Source of the DNA: Flavivirga aquatica | GTDB taxonomy: Bacteria > Bacteroidota > Bacteroidia > Flavobacteriales > Flavobacteriaceae | Assembly: GCF_001747085.1 (NCBI RefSeq) | Contig: NZ_MDJD01000043.1 | Coordinates: 248,001 to 312,000 of the forward strand | DNA: 64,000 bases | Reading direction: 5' to 3' | In this document: piece after piece, positions 34,602 through 45,040 of the stretch | Numbering within the stretch: the stretch's first letter is position 1 | Layout: each line of letters opens with the position of its first letter | Program-made: the position numbers and the translations under genes | The notes under the pieces: generated by a model | Databases searched by the model: none | What the model saw: only the letters and a program-made list of their open reading frames with translations | Told to the model about the DNA's origin: nothing

Positions 34602-35720
34602 TTAAATAATCGTGGATTGTCCTAGATGTATATTGGTAAAATTTAAGTTGGTTTCATCTGGATTATGAATAAAATCTTCAATGAAATCGCCTACTTTTGT
34701 AGTACTTATATTATCGTATTTTGTATTTAAATCTGGTGTTGTTATGTGTAGCTTTAAGGATTTATCTACACCTTCTCTTATACGTGCAGCTTCGTCGTAT
34801 AAGCCAAAATGGTCTAATAACATAGCGGCAGATAAAATGGAAGCAATAGGGTTTGCTATACCTTTATTTGCAGATTTTGTATAAGCGCCATGAATGGGTT
34901 CGAACATGGCATGTTTTTCTCCAATTGAGGTCGATGCTAATAGACCTATTGAGCCTACTATAACACTTGCTTCTTCTGATAAAATATCTCCAAACATGTT
35001 TTCTGTTAAAATAACATCAAATTGTCTAGGGTTAATAATAAGCTCCATAGCAGCATTATCTATAAATAAATAATCTAGCGTTACTTTAGGGTATTGTGGT
35101 TCTAGTTCTTGAACCACTCTACGCCAAAGTCTTGAGCTTTCTAGAACATTAGCTTTATCTACTAATGTTAGTTTGCCTTTTCTAGCTTCTGCTGCTTGAA
35201 AAGCTGCATGTGCTACACGTTCTATTTCATGACGTGAATACTGGCATATATCTGAAGCGGTATTGCCATCTTCACTTAGTTTCTTTTCACCAAAATAAAT
35301 ACCTCCAGTTAATTCTCTATAAATAAGAATATTGGTGTCTTTTATTTGTTTTATTTTTAATGAGGATTTGGTAAGTAAATCATCATAAGCAATAATAGGT
35401 CTAATATTTGTGTGTAAATCAAGTTTTTTACGAATACCTAAGAGACCTTGTTCTGGTCTTATTTTAGCATTAGGATCTATGTCGTATTTGGTGTCTCCTA
35501 TAGCTCCAAATAAAATAGCATCTGCTTTTTTACAGATATTAATAGTTTCTTCTGGTAACGGGTTATCTGTTTTGTCTATAGCTATTGCTCCAACTAATCC
35601 GTTTTGGAAAGTAAATACATGGTTAAACTCCATAGCTATAGCTTTCAAGGCTTTAACGGCTTGAGCTGTAACTTCTGGACCTATACCATCGCCTGGTAAA
35701 ACGGCAATATTTAATTTCAT
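34602..35720 (-). CDS. leuB: 3-isopropylmalate dehydrogenase
   Basis: 372 residues, beta-decarboxylating dehydrogenase family. IAVLPGDGIGPEVTAQAVKA at the N-terminus, GLLGIRKKLDLHTNIRPI, RELTGGIYFGEKKL, catalytic Lys in LTLVDKANVLESSRLWRRV, and metal Asp residues in ENMFGDILSEEASVIVGSIG. GAYTKSANKGIANPIASILS closes the site; NAD specificity fits the family. It follows leuA on the same strand, with a 46-bp gap, so the two are probably co-transcribed. leuC and leuD are not in the window. Confidence 0.95.
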   Translation of the reverse strand: MKLNIAVLPGDGIGPEVTAQAVKALKAIAMEFNHVFTFQNGLVGAIAIDKTDNPLPEETINICKKADAILFGAIGDTKYDIDPNAKIRPEQGLLGIRKKLDLHTNIRPIIAYDDLLTKSSLKIKQIKDTNILIYRELTGGIYFGEKKLSEDGNTASDICQYSRHEIERVAHAAFQAAEARKGKLTLVDKANVLESSRLWRRVVQELEPQYPKVTLDYLFIDNAAMELIINPRQFDVILTENMFGDILSEEASVIVGSIGLLASTSIGEKHAMFEPIHGAYTKSANKGIANPIASILSAAMLLDHFGLYDEAARIREGVDKSLKLHITTPDLNTKYDNISTTKVGDFIEDFIHNPDETNLNFTNIHLGQSTII

Positions 35721-35766
35721 TTATTGTTTTAATTAAAACCTATAACCTAAGTTATAGGTAATTTAT

Positions 35767-36942
35767 TTAAGCAGAAGTAATTTCGTTATATACTTTGCTG
35801 TTTTCTATTATATAATGAATATCTGAATCGATAATCTCTTTCTTTTTGTCGGCAAAATCTAAGAAATTCACATAAATTTCGTCCAACTGAAGTTTTGTTA
35901 ATTCGTATCCAATATTTTTTGCTCTATATGCTAATGCTGCTCTACCACTTCTTGCAGTAAGTACAATAGCAGATTCGGTAACACCTACATCTTTTGGGTC
36001 TATAATTTCGTAAGTTTCACGATTTTTAATGACACCATCTTGATGAATTCCAGAACTATGCGCAAATGCGTTTGCACCTACAATAGCTTTGTTTGGTTGC
36101 GTGTAAATGCCCATGCTATCTGATACTAGTTGGCTTAAGCCATAAAGCATTTCTGTTTTAATTCCAGTATCTAAATTTAAATATGGGTGTTGTTTTAAAA
36201 TCATAACAACTTCTTCTAAAGCTGTATTTCCTGCACGTTCACCAATACCATTTATAGTACATTCAATTTGTCTTGCACCATTTATTACACCTTCAATAGA
36301 GTTAGCTGTAGCTAAACCTAAATCATTATGACAATGACAAGATAGAATAGCTTTGTCAATACCTTTTACATTTTCTTTTAAGTACTTAATTTTGGCACCG
36401 TATTCACTTGGTAAGCAATATCCAGTAGTATCTGGAATATTTAAAACAGTTGCACCTGCTTTAATAACAGCTTCACAAACACGCGCTAAATATTCGTTGT
36501 CTGTTCTACCTGCATCTTCGGCATAAAACTCAACGTCTTCAACAAATGACTTAGAATAACTTACAGCTTTAACTGCACGTTCGATAATGTCTTCTTGATT
36601 AGACTTAAATTTAAACTTTATATGAGATTCTGAAGTTCCAATACCTGTATGTATTCTTGGTTTTTTTGCATATTTTAATGCTTCACCTGCTACTTTTATA
36701 TCATTTTCAACAGAGCGCGTTAAACCACAAACTGTCGCATTTTTTACAATTTTAGAAATAGCTTGAACAGATTGGAAATCACCAGGACTTGAAACAGGAA
36801 AACCAGCTTCAATAATATCAACACCTAAATAATCGAGCTGTTCAGCAATGATTAATTTTTGCTCGGTATTTAACTTGCAACCTGGAACTTGCTCTCCATC
36901 TCGAAGAGTAGTGTCAAAAATTTGGACGTGATTATCAGACAT
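35767..36942 (-). CDS. leuA: 2-isopropylmalate synthase
   Basis: 391 residues. DRE-TIM fold: the signature [14 protein letters not shown] (Arg/Asp), then [20 protein letters not shown] with the metal-binding H-x-[21 protein letters not shown], and [15 protein letters not shown], the second metal/catalytic His. It condenses acetyl-CoA and 2-oxoisovalerate. It is short (E. coli 523): the C-terminal leucine-binding allosteric domain is absent, so feedback inhibition by leucine at that domain is not expected. No leucine-codon leader peptide was found in the 149 bp upstream. Confidence 0.9.
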   Translation of the reverse strand: MSDNHVQIFDTTLRDGEQVPGCKLNTEQKLIIAEQLDYLGVDIIEAGFPVSSPGDFQSVQAISKIVKNATVCGLTRSVENDIKVAGEALKYAKKPRIHTGIGTSESHIKFKFKSNQEDIIERAVKAVSYSKSFVEDVEFYAEDAGRTDNEYLARVCEAVIKAGATVLNIPDTTGYCLPSEYGAKIKYLKENVKGIDKAILSCHCHNDLGLATANSIEGVINGARQIECTINGIGERAGNTALEEVVMILKQHPYLNLDTGIKTEMLYGLSQLVSDSMGIYTQPNKAIVGANAFAHSSGIHQDGVIKNRETYEIIDPKDVGVTESAIVLTARSGRAALAYRAKNIGYELTKLQLDEIYVNFLDFADKKKEIIDSDIHYIIENSKVYNEITSA

Positions 36943-37091
36943 TTCTTTAGAATAAATTTTTGTATTGTTATACGAATTTATATTTTGGTTTCGTAATTGG
37001 AGAATTAATCATGCTCTTTTTACGATGTTTAACTTCATGATTAAGTATTTAAGGCATTGATAATCAAAAAAATAACACTGTTTCTGTAACT

Positions 37092-38642
37092 ATGACAAGA
37101 GAGCAAAAAGATAATTTGTTTGTGCTAATAAAGTCACTATCCAAATCTGAAAAGAGGCAATTTAAGCTTTATGTAGGACGATTGGGGGTAAATGAAGATT
37201 CTAAATTTTTGATGCTTTTTAATATTCTTGATAAGCTTGGAGTGTATGATGAAGCAGTGATTTTAAAAAAGGGTATTGTGAAAAAACAACAGCTCTCAAA
37301 TTTAAAAGCACACTTGTATAAACAAATTCTTATTAGTTTACGATTAAATCCATCGCACCAAAATGTTAGAATTCAAATTCGAGAACAATTAGATTTTGCT
37401 TCTATACTATATCATAAAGGACTTTATAAACAAAGTTTAAAAATTCTTGATAAAGCCAAAAGTTTAGCTATAGCTAATGAAGAAAAAAATGTAGCTTATG
37501 AAATTGTTGAGTTTGAAAAAATAATAGAATCTCAATATATAACGCGTAGCCTTAATAATAGAGCAGATGAGCTTTCTGTACAAGCAAAAGAATTAAGTCA
37601 ACAAAATGTATTAGCAAGTAAACTTTCAAATTTATCATTACAATTATATGGTTTGTTTTTGAAAACAGGTTATGTGAAGAATGATGCTGAAAATAAGCGT
37701 GTCACCGAATATTTTAATGCCAGATTACCAAAGTATAATATAAACACATTAGGCTTTCGTGAAAAATTATGGTTATACAAAGCACATTTATGGTATAGTT
37801 TTTTAACTCAAGATTTTTTATCATGCTATAAATATGCTTCGAAGTGGGTGGATTTATTTTATAAAAATAAAGACATGATTATTTTAAACCCTGTATTCTT
37901 TTTAAGAGGGAATCATTATTTATTAGAAGCGTTGTTTTATTTAAAGCAGTATAAGAAATTTAAAGAAACATTGGAGAAGCTAGAAACCATTGAGAAAGAA
38001 GATTGGTTTCCTAAAGACGACAATATTGACGGCTTAGCATTCTTGTATATTTACAATAATAAATTTAACCTTCATTTTATTGAAGGTAGTTTTGATGAAG
38101 GTTTGCCTCTAATAGATGAGGTTTTAGAGCGTTTAAAAAATTATAAAGATCGTATAGATGAACATCATATTATGTTATTTTATTATAAGATAGCAAGTAT
38201 GTATTTTGGTGCAGGAGAAAATAAAAAATGTATTAATTTCTTAGAAAAAATAATTAGCAATAAATCATTACAAATGCGTGAAGATTTATTATGTTTTTCA
38301 AGAATATTGAATTTAGTAGCGCATTATGAAGCTGGTTTAGATTATAATCTTGATGTTTTAATTAGAAGTACCTATAAATTTTTAATTAAAATGGAAGATT
38401 TGTATGAGGTGCAGAAGGAATTTATTAAATTTTTAAGAGGCTTAGGAGATATTTATCCACATGAAGTTAAGAATGAATTCATTAAACTCCATAAGAAATT
38501 AAAAGAGTTTGAAAACGATCCATATCAAAGTAGAGCTTTTTTATATTTAGATATTATTTCGTGGTTAGAGTCTAAAATTCAAGATAGACCCATAGGGCTT
38601 GTTATTAGAAATAAATTTCATGCTAATTTAGTTGGTAAATAA
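37092..38642 (+). CDS. Conserved helical protein of Bacteroidota, TPR-like, function unknown
   Basis: 516 residues, no signal peptide. The start TREQKDNLFVLIKSLSKSEK then RQFKLYVGR is distinctive. The rest is alpha-helical with repeat-like pairs (SILYHKGLYKQSLKILDKAK; YKIASMYFGAGENKKCINFL), which suggests tetratricopeptide-like packing, and ends YLDIISWLESKI. Cytosolic scaffold or regulator by appearance. It is divergent from leuA with 149 bp between them and upstream of the SAM riboswitch, but not obviously part of either unit. Confidence 0.7.
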   Translation: MTREQKDNLFVLIKSLSKSEKRQFKLYVGRLGVNEDSKFLMLFNILDKLGVYDEAVILKKGIVKKQQLSNLKAHLYKQILISLRLNPSHQNVRIQIREQLDFASILYHKGLYKQSLKILDKAKSLAIANEEKNVAYEIVEFEKIIESQYITRSLNNRADELSVQAKELSQQNVLASKLSNLSLQLYGLFLKTGYVKNDAENKRVTEYFNARLPKYNINTLGFREKLWLYKAHLWYSFLTQDFLSCYKYASKWVDLFYKNKDMIILNPVFFLRGNHYLLEALFYLKQYKKFKETLEKLETIEKEDWFPKDDNIDGLAFLYIYNNKFNLHFIEGSFDEGLPLIDEVLERLKNYKDRIDEHHIMLFYYKIASMYFGAGENKKCINFLEKIISNKSLQMREDLLCFSRILNLVAHYEAGLDYNLDVLIRSTYKFLIKMEDLYEVQKEFIKFLRGLGDIYPHEVKNEFIKLHKKLKEFENDPYQSRAFLYLDIISWLESKIQDRPIGLVIRNKFHANLVGK

Positions 38643-38669
38643 TTTTTTGTGAAATTTTAGTTAAAAAAT

Positions 38670-38701
38670 TTGGATATTAACTTTTTCTAACTGAATATTT
38701 G
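38670..38701 (+). promoter_or_regulatory. Possible promoter of the metY unit
   Basis: TTG at 38670-38672, 21-bp spacer, then AATATTTG at 38694-38701, one mismatch from TAnnTTTG. It would start transcription about 25 bp before the riboswitch. Confidence 0.4.
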
Positions 38702-38731
38702 CATTCACAAAGTTCAAAAACTTACTGAAAT

Positions 38732-38853
38732 GTTATCAAGAAAGGTGGAGGGATTAGACCCGATGAAGCCTTAGCAACCCTTTAAACTTATTAAAGAAGG
38801 TGCTAAATTCTACTTGAATTACCGATTCATTTATCGGTGTTTGGATAGATAAC
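38732..38853 (+). ncRNA. SAM-I (S-box) riboswitch upstream of metY
   Basis: P1 is GTTATC (38732-38737) pairing with GATAAC (38848-38853). Between them lie the S-box core blocks: AAGAAAGGTGGAGGGATTAG, then ACCCGATGAAGCCTTAGCAA then CCCT, AAGGTGCTAAATTCTAC, and a variable P4 stem ACCGAT...ATCGGT. It binds S-adenosylmethionine. Downstream, AAATTAC-tttct-GTAATTT (about 38860-38879) is a possible expression-platform hairpin, but it lacks a U-run; translational control is as likely as termination. Confidence 0.95.
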
Positions 38854-38974
38854 CTAAAAAATTACTTTCTGTAATTTAAAGATTTCTTTATAACATTTTT
38901 CTAATAAGTACACTGTAGAAGTGCATTTTGACTTTTGAATTAATGTATTTTTATTAACTCAAAAAACTAGAAAA

Positions 38975-40249
38975 ATGAGTACAAAAAAATTAGCAACAGA
39001 CGCATTACATGCAGGGCATGATTTTAAAGTAAATGGAGGTACTAGAGCAGTTCCTATTTATCAAACAACATCTTATGTTTTTAATGATTCGGATCATGCA
39101 GCAAACTTATTTTCGTTAAAAGAACTAGGTTTTATTTATACAAGGTTGAACAATCCTACAAATGATATTCTGCAACAGCGTTTAGCAACTTTAGAGGGAG
39201 GTGTAGGTGCTGTAGTTTTTGCATCAGGGACTTCGGCTATTTCAACAGGTTTACTAACTTTGTTAAAAGCAGGGGATCATATTGTAGCTTCTAGTAGTTT
39301 GTATGGGGGTACTTATAATTTATTGAAAGTAACTTTACCGAGATTAGGTATTACAACGACATTTGTAGATGCTTCTAATCCAGAAAGCTTCGCAGCAGCA
39401 GTACAAGACAATACACGTGCATTTTTTGTTGAATCTTTAGGGAATCCAAAATTAGACGTTTTAGATCTTGAAGCTATTGCTGAGCATTCAAAAGCTGCAG
39501 ATGTACCATTTATTGTAGATAATACGGTAGCTACTCCAGCATTATTAAACCCGATTAAACATGGAGCAAATATTGTTATCCACTCATTAACTAAATATAT
39601 TGGTGGCCATGGAAGCTCACTAGGAGGCGCTATAATTGATGCGGGTACTTTTAATTGGGCTAATGGAAAATTTCCCGAGTTTACAGAACCATCGGCAGGA
39701 TATCATGGTTTAGTATATCATGAAACGTTAGGTGCTGCTGCTTATACTTTTAAATTAATTTTAGAAGGATTAAGAGATTTTGGTGGCGCTTTGAGTCCAT
39801 TTAATGCCTTTCAAATTATTCAAGGGTTAGAAACCTTGCCAGTTAGAATTAAGCAACACAGTGAAAATGCTTTAGAATTGGCAAAATGGTTAGAAACTCA
39901 AGATGAGGTTGCTTGGGTAAATTATCCAGGGTTAGAAAGTAGTAAATATAAGGCTTTGGCCGATAAGTATTTATCAAAAGGACAAAGTGGAATTGTTACC
40001 TTTGGTACAAAAGGAGGGTATGATGCAGGAAAAGCTATAGCAAATAATACAAAGTTGTTTTCATTGTTAGCTAATATAGGGGATACAAAATCGCTTATTA
40101 TTCACCCTGCAAGTACAACACACCAACAATTGAATGCTGCAGAACAAGAATCTGCAGGTGTGACAGCAGATTTAATTAGATTGTCTGTTGGCATTGAAGA
40201 TATAGAAGATTTAAAGGCCGATTTAAAAGCGGCTTTTGCTACTATTTAA
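38975..40249 (+). CDS. metY: O-acetylhomoserine sulfhydrylase
   Basis: 424 residues, Cys/Met-metabolism PLP family. GAVVFASGTSAISTGLLTLL, VDNTVATPALLNPIKHGANI, and the PLP Lys in VIHSLTKYIGGHGSSLGGAI (about residue 206); ATIGDTKSLIIHPASTTH-type ending. The length (about 425) and the GGTYNLLKVTLPRLGI insert are those of MetY. It makes homocysteine from acetylhomoserine and sulfide. It follows the SAM-I riboswitch and precedes the gene for the acetylhomoserine-making fusion protein by 41 bp. Confidence 0.92.
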   Translation: MSTKKLATDALHAGHDFKVNGGTRAVPIYQTTSYVFNDSDHAANLFSLKELGFIYTRLNNPTNDILQQRLATLEGGVGAVVFASGTSAISTGLLTLLKAGDHIVASSSLYGGTYNLLKVTLPRLGITTTFVDASNPESFAAAVQDNTRAFFVESLGNPKLDVLDLEAIAEHSKAADVPFIVDNTVATPALLNPIKHGANIVIHSLTKYIGGHGSSLGGAIIDAGTFNWANGKFPEFTEPSAGYHGLVYHETLGAAAYTFKLILEGLRDFGGALSPFNAFQIIQGLETLPVRIKQHSENALELAKWLETQDEVAWVNYPGLESSKYKALADKYLSKGQSGIVTFGTKGGYDAGKAIANNTKLFSLLANIGDTKSLIIHPASTTHQQLNAAEQESAGVTADLIRLSVGIEDIEDLKADLKAAFATI

Positions 40250-40290
40250 TATTATTATATCTAGTAACGTATTCAGAAAAAAATAAATAA

Positions 40291-43200
40291 TTGGAACATC
40301 CATTACAACATATCATTATCAAAGACTTTACCACAGAGAGTAAAGTTATTAATTCTGAAATAAAACTAAGTTATCAGCTTTTTGGAAAAGCTTTAGGTAG
40401 TGCTCCTTTAGTCTTGGTTAATCACGCGCTTACGGGAAATAGTGAAGTTGCAGGAGAAAATGGCTGGTGGAAAGATTTAATAGGAGAAGACAAGGTTATA
40501 GGTACAAATCTATACACCGTTTTAGCATTTAATATTCCAGGTAATGGTTATGATGGTTTTGTTATTAATAACTACAAAGATTTCGTGGCTAGAGATATTG
40601 CAAGTCTTTTTTTAATAGGCTTAGAGCAATTAAATATAGAAAGTGTTTTTGCTACAGTTGGCGGTTCTTTAGGAGGAGGTATTGCTTGGGAAATGGCAGT
40701 TTTAAAACCTAATTTTACAGAGCATTTGGTAGTTGTTGCAACCGATTGGAAATCTACCGATTGGTTAATTGCTAATTGCCAAATTCAAGAGCAATTCTTG
40801 TTAAATTCTAAAAACCCAGTGCACGATGCTAGAATGCATGCTATGTTATGTTATCGCACACCAGAGTCTTTTAAAGAACGTTTCCATAGATCTAAAAATG
40901 AAGATTTAGAAATTTTTAATGTTGAAAGTTGGTTGTTGCATCATGGAAATAAATTGCAAGAACGTTTTCAATTGTCTGCTTATAAATTAATGAATCAATT
41001 ACTCAAGACCATTGATGTAACTAAAGGCAGGGAAGAAGATTTTAATGTATTAGATAATATTCAGGCAAACATTCATATTGTGGGTGTCGATTCCGATATG
41101 TTTTTTACAGCAGAAGAAAATAGAGAAACACATAAACAGCTCGCATTAACGCATCATAATGTCACTTATAATGAGATACATTCTGTACATGGGCATGATG
41201 CTTTTTTAATAGAATACGAGCAACTAGAAAAAATAATTGAAGGGATTTTTGTACCCAGTTCAAAAAGAAAACGCATGAAAGTATTAAAGTTTGGAGGTAA
41301 ATCTCTGGCAAATGGAAAAGGATTAAATACAGTCCTTTCAATTATAGAAAATAAAGTAAAAGCAGGAGAGCGTGTAAGTGTAGTGGTGTCTGCAAGAGGT
41401 TCTGCAACAGACGATCTGGAAGTTATTTTAGGTAAGGCTATAAAAGGGGAACCGTATCAAGAAGCTTTAGAAGCCTTTAAAACATATCAAGCAGAACCAC
41501 TAAAAACAATAGATTTTTCTGAAGAGTTTACAACCTTAGATAAGCTGTTTGAAGGTGTTAGTTTATTAAGAGATTATAGTAAGAAAACAAAAGATAATAT
41601 TTTAGCACAAGGCGAATTATTATCTATTAAATTGATTTCAAGCTTACTTAATGAGCGAGGTATAGAAGCAAAAGCTACAGATGCTAGAGTATTAATAAAA
41701 ACAGACGAAGCTTTTGGTAATGCACAACCGTTATCAAAATTATCTAAAGAAAATACTAAAGCATACTTTAAAGAAAATGAGGGTGTTGTAAATGTAGTTA
41801 CGGGGTTTATAGCTTCTAATTTAAAAAACGAAACCACAACACTAGGTAGAAACGGAAGTAACTATACCGCAGCTTTAATTGCTAACTATTTAGATGCTGA
41901 AGAACTACAAAATTATACACATGTAAATGGTATTTATACAGCAAATCCAGATTTGGTTGTAGATGCTCAAAAAATTAGAGAGTTGTCATTTAGTGAAGCT
42001 AATGAGTTAGCTAATTTTGGAACTTCAGTTTTGCATGCAAAAACCATTATTCCGTTAGTAGAAAAAAATATAAACTTACGAATATTAAATACGTTTAATG
42101 CAGAAGACGAAGGTACATTAATAACCGCTAAACCAAGTACCAAAGAAGTAACCTCGTTATCCATATTAGATAATGTGGCACTATTGAATTTAGAAGGGCG
42201 AGGTTTATTAGGTAAAATTGGTGTAGATGCTAGAATATTTAAAGCCCTAAGTAATTACGGAATTAGTGTTAGTATTGTATCCCAAGGCTCTTCAGAGCGA
42301 GGCATAGGTTTAATTATAGATGCAGATCAAGCAACACAAGCAGTTATAGCGCTTGAGCGTGAATTTGAAAGTGATTTTTATTCGCAAGACGTAAATAAAA
42401 TAGATGTTGTAGACGATGTAGCAGTAATTTCTATTGTAGGTATCGAATTAAGTTCATTTCATAAACCATTTAATGCTTTAATTAAAAACCAAATAACACC
42501 ATTATTATTCAATAATACAGTAACAGGAAAGAATGTAAGTTTAGTAGTTAAAAAAGATCAATTACATAAAGCAGTAAATGTTATTCACGGTGAAGTGTTT
42601 GGGATTTCTAAGAAAATAAACATAGCTATTTTTGGCCATGGAGGTGTTGGAGGCGCGTTAATTAATCAGATTTTAAAATCTAAAGACGATATAGAAAAGC
42701 GTAAAGGCATCAATTTAAATGTTTTTGCCATCGCTAATTCAAGAAAATTACTTTTAAATAAAAATGGTGTAGAAACTAATTGGGAAGACGCTATAAAATC
42801 TACATCTCAAACAAGTTCAATACAAGATATTATTGCTTTTGCTAAAGAAAATCATTTAGAGAATTTAATAGCAGTAGATAATACAGCAAGTGCTACATTT
42901 TATCAAGATTATATAGCGTTGGTTGAAGCTGGTTTCGACTTAGTATCGTCTAATAAAATAGCAAATACTATTTCTCATGAATTCTATAAGAATTTAAGAG
43001 TACAGTTAAAAGAACATAATAAACAGTATTTATACGAAACCACAGTTGGTGCAGGTTTACCGCTAATTGATACGATTAAATTATTACACGAATCTGGAGA
43101 AAATATAACAAGAATTCGAGGCGTGTTTTCTGGAACCCTAAGCTATTTGTTTAATAATTTTTCTGTTGAAGATAAACCGTTTAGTGAAATTGTTCAAGAA

Positions 43201-43689
43201 ACTGTTGATAAAGGTTTTACAGAGCCAGATCCTAGGGAGGATTTTTCAGGAAACGATGTTGCTAGAAAATTACTAATTTTAGCAAGAGAATTAGATTTGC
43301 AAAATGAGTTTGAAGATGTAGAAGTTCAGAATTTAATTCCAGAAGCCTATCAAAACATATCTGTAGATTCGTTTTTAAAACAATTAAATGTTTTAGATGA
43401 TGAATTTCAGAAAATAAAAGAAGGACAAGAAGAAGGACATGTGTTGAGGTATGTTGGAGATTTATCTGGAGATTTATCTCAAGACAAAGGAAATTTAGAA
43501 GTTAAATTAGTATCTGTACCTAATGATAGTACTTTAGGGCAAATAAAAGGATCTGATGCTATTTTTGAAATATTCACAGAATCTTACGGAGAACAACCTA
43601 TAGTTATTCAAGGCGCTGGTGCAGGAGCAGAAGTAACAGCAAGAGGTGTATTTGGAGATATATTAAGGCTCTCTAAGCATATTAATTAA
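40291..43689 (+). CDS. Fusion: MetX-like homoserine O-acyltransferase + aspartokinase + homoserine dehydrogenase
   Basis: 1,132 residues in one uninterrupted frame. Residues 1-about 325 are an alpha/beta-hydrolase MetX module: VNHALTGNSEVAG (oxyanion region), nucleophile in TVGGSLGGGIAWEMA, Asp in VDSDMFFTAEENR, His in VHGHDAFLIEYEQL. Residue 329 begins aspartokinase, MKVLKFGGKSLANGKGL, with LGRNGSNYTAAL, then ACT domains (about 640-770). Homoserine dehydrogenase starts near 775 (IAIFGHGGVGGALIN) with VSSNKIANT and GLPLIDTIKLLHESG. TTG at 40291 is the start. It catalyses three steps from aspartate to acetylhomoserine apart from the semialdehyde step. Confidence 0.9.
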   Translation: MEHPLQHIIIKDFTTESKVINSEIKLSYQLFGKALGSAPLVLVNHALTGNSEVAGENGWWKDLIGEDKVIGTNLYTVLAFNIPGNGYDGFVINNYKDFVARDIASLFLIGLEQLNIESVFATVGGSLGGGIAWEMAVLKPNFTEHLVVVATDWKSTDWLIANCQIQEQFLLNSKNPVHDARMHAMLCYRTPESFKERFHRSKNEDLEIFNVESWLLHHGNKLQERFQLSAYKLMNQLLKTIDVTKGREEDFNVLDNIQANIHIVGVDSDMFFTAEENRETHKQLALTHHNVTYNEIHSVHGHDAFLIEYEQLEKIIEGIFVPSSKRKRMKVLKFGGKSLANGKGLNTVLSIIENKVKAGERVSVVVSARGSATDDLEVILGKAIKGEPYQEALEAFKTYQAEPLKTIDFSEEFTTLDKLFEGVSLLRDYSKKTKDNILAQGELLSIKLISSLLNERGIEAKATDARVLIKTDEAFGNAQPLSKLSKENTKAYFKENEGVVNVVTGFIASNLKNETTTLGRNGSNYTAALIANYLDAEELQNYTHVNGIYTANPDLVVDAQKIRELSFSEANELANFGTSVLHAKTIIPLVEKNINLRILNTFNAEDEGTLITAKPSTKEVTSLSILDNVALLNLEGRGLLGKIGVDARIFKALSNYGISVSIVSQGSSERGIGLIIDADQATQAVIALEREFESDFYSQDVNKIDVVDDVAVISIVGIELSSFHKPFNALIKNQITPLLFNNTVTGKNVSLVVKKDQLHKAVNVIHGEVFGISKKINIAIFGHGGVGGALINQILKSKDDIEKRKGINLNVFAIANSRKLLLNKNGVETNWEDAIKSTSQTSSIQDIIAFAKENHLENLIAVDNTASATFYQDYIALVEAGFDLVSSNKIANTISHEFYKNLRVQLKEHNKQYLYETTVGAGLPLIDTIKLLHESGENITRIRGVFSGTLSYLFNNFSVEDKPFSEIVQETVDKGFTEPDPREDFSGNDVARKLLILARELDLQNEFEDVEVQNLIPEAYQNISVDSFLKQLNVLDDEFQKIKEGQEEGHVLRYVGDLSGDLSQDKGNLEVKLVSVPNDSTLGQIKGSDAIFEIFTESYGEQPIVIQGAGAGAEVTARGVFGDILRLSKHIN

Positions 43690-43864
43690 TAAAATATTTA
43701 ATAAAAAAATAAGACTATATTATAGACAATAAATATTTCGTTTTTAGAAGAGGAATACGACCTAAGAAATCTTTTAAATAGATTAATAATTTAAACAAAT
43801 TGTTAAATCTTAAAAAAAGATCTTTATAATAATGTTTTTTATAGTCTTAAAAAAATAAAAGATA

Positions 43865-45040
43865 ATGAGCAAAAAACAATTTGAAACAGAAGCCATTCGT
43901 ACGCAATCTGAGACTACACAGTTTTCAGAACATTCTGTACCCTTATATTTAACATCAGGTTTTGTGTTTGATGATGCTGAAGAGATGAGAGCTTCTTTTG
44001 CTGAAGAAAAACAAAGGGATTTATATAGTCGTTATAGTAATCCTAATGTTAATGAGTTTGTAAATAAAGTGTGCTTAATGGAAGGTGCAGAAGCCGGTTT
44101 TGCTTTTGCTAGTGGTATGGCTGCGGTGTTTTCAACATTTGCAACCTTGCTAGATGCAGGAGATCATGTGGTATCTTGTAGCTCTGTATTTGGCGCAACT
44201 CATGGTTTGTTTACCAAATATTTTCCAAAATGGAATATTGAATGTTCTTATTTTAATATAAATGATGTTGAAAGTATTGAAGGTTTAATTCAACCAAACA
44301 CTAAATTTATTTATGCAGAAACACCAACTAATCCTGGAGTTGATGTATTAGATTTAGAATATTTAAGTGCTATTTGTAAAAAACATGATTTATTGTTGGT
44401 TGTAGATAATTGCTTCGCAACACCATATTTACAAAACCCAATTAAACATGGAGCAGATTTAGTTATTCATTCTGCTACGAAATTAATGGATGGACAAGGA
44501 CGTGTTTTAGGAGGGGTTACAGTTGGTAGTAAGGAATTAATTAGAGAAATTTATTTATTTTCAAGACTTACTGGTCCTGCAATGAGTTCTTTTAATGCTT
44601 GGGTGTTATCAAAATCTTTAGAAACTTTGGCTGTTAGAGTAGAAAAGCATTGCGAGAATGCTTTGAAATTGGCAAGTTATTTAGAAGCGCATTCAAAAGT
44701 GAAATGGGTAAAATATCCTTTTCTTAAATCACATCCAAAATATGATATTGCAAAAAAACAGATGAGATTGGGAGGGAATATTGTTGCTTTTGAAGTTGAA
44801 GGAGGAATACAAGGCGGTCGTGCGTTTTTTGATGCCATTAAAATGTGTTCGCTATCTGCTAATTTGGGAGATACAAGAACTATAGTAACCCATCCAGCAA
44901 GTACAACACATGCTAAAGTTGAAGCAGAAGTGAAGTTAGCGGCTGGTATTACAGATGGTATGGTGCGATGTTCTGTTGGTTTAGAACATGTAGATGATAT
45001 TATTGCAGATTTAGAACAAGCATTGAATAGTTTATCATGA
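43865..45040 (+). CDS. metZ: Second trans-sulfuration PLP enzyme, O-succinylhomoserine sulfhydrylase (MetZ)-like
   Basis: 391 residues. AGFAFASGMAAVFSTFATLL, VDNCFATPYLQNPIKHGADL, the PLP Lys in VIHSATKLMDGQGRVLGGV, and SLSANLGDTRTIVTHPASTT at the end. It is shorter than MetY and lacks its insert; the MDGQGRVLGG string and TQFSEHSVPLYLTSGFVFDD start are typical of MetZ. Whether it uses acetyl- or succinylhomoserine, or acts as a gamma-synthase/lyase, cannot be told by eye. Its stop overlaps the next start (ATGA). Confidence 0.8.
   Translation: MSKKQFETEAIRTQSETTQFSEHSVPLYLTSGFVFDDAEEMRASFAEEKQRDLYSRYSNPNVNEFVNKVCLMEGAEAGFAFASGMAAVFSTFATLLDAGDHVVSCSSVFGATHGLFTKYFPKWNIECSYFNINDVESIEGLIQPNTKFIYAETPTNPGVDVLDLEYLSAICKKHDLLLVVDNCFATPYLQNPIKHGADLVIHSATKLMDGQGRVLGGVTVGSKELIREIYLFSRLTGPAMSSFNAWVLSKSLETLAVRVEKHCENALKLASYLEAHSKVKWVKYPFLKSHPKYDIAKKQMRLGGNIVAFEVEGGIQGGRAFFDAIKMCSLSANLGDTRTIVTHPASTTHAKVEAEVKLAAGITDGMVRCSVGLEHVDDIIADLEQALNSLS

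Noticed and set aside
36943-37091. Possible leucine leader peptide upstream of leuA
   Set aside because: The only short frame reads MKLNIVKRA, with no run of Leu, Ile or Val codons.
43690-43864. Possible third SAM riboswitch before the metZ-like gene
   Set aside because: None of the S-box core blocks (GGGATTAGACCC, GCAACCCT, AAGGTGCTA) occurs in the gap.
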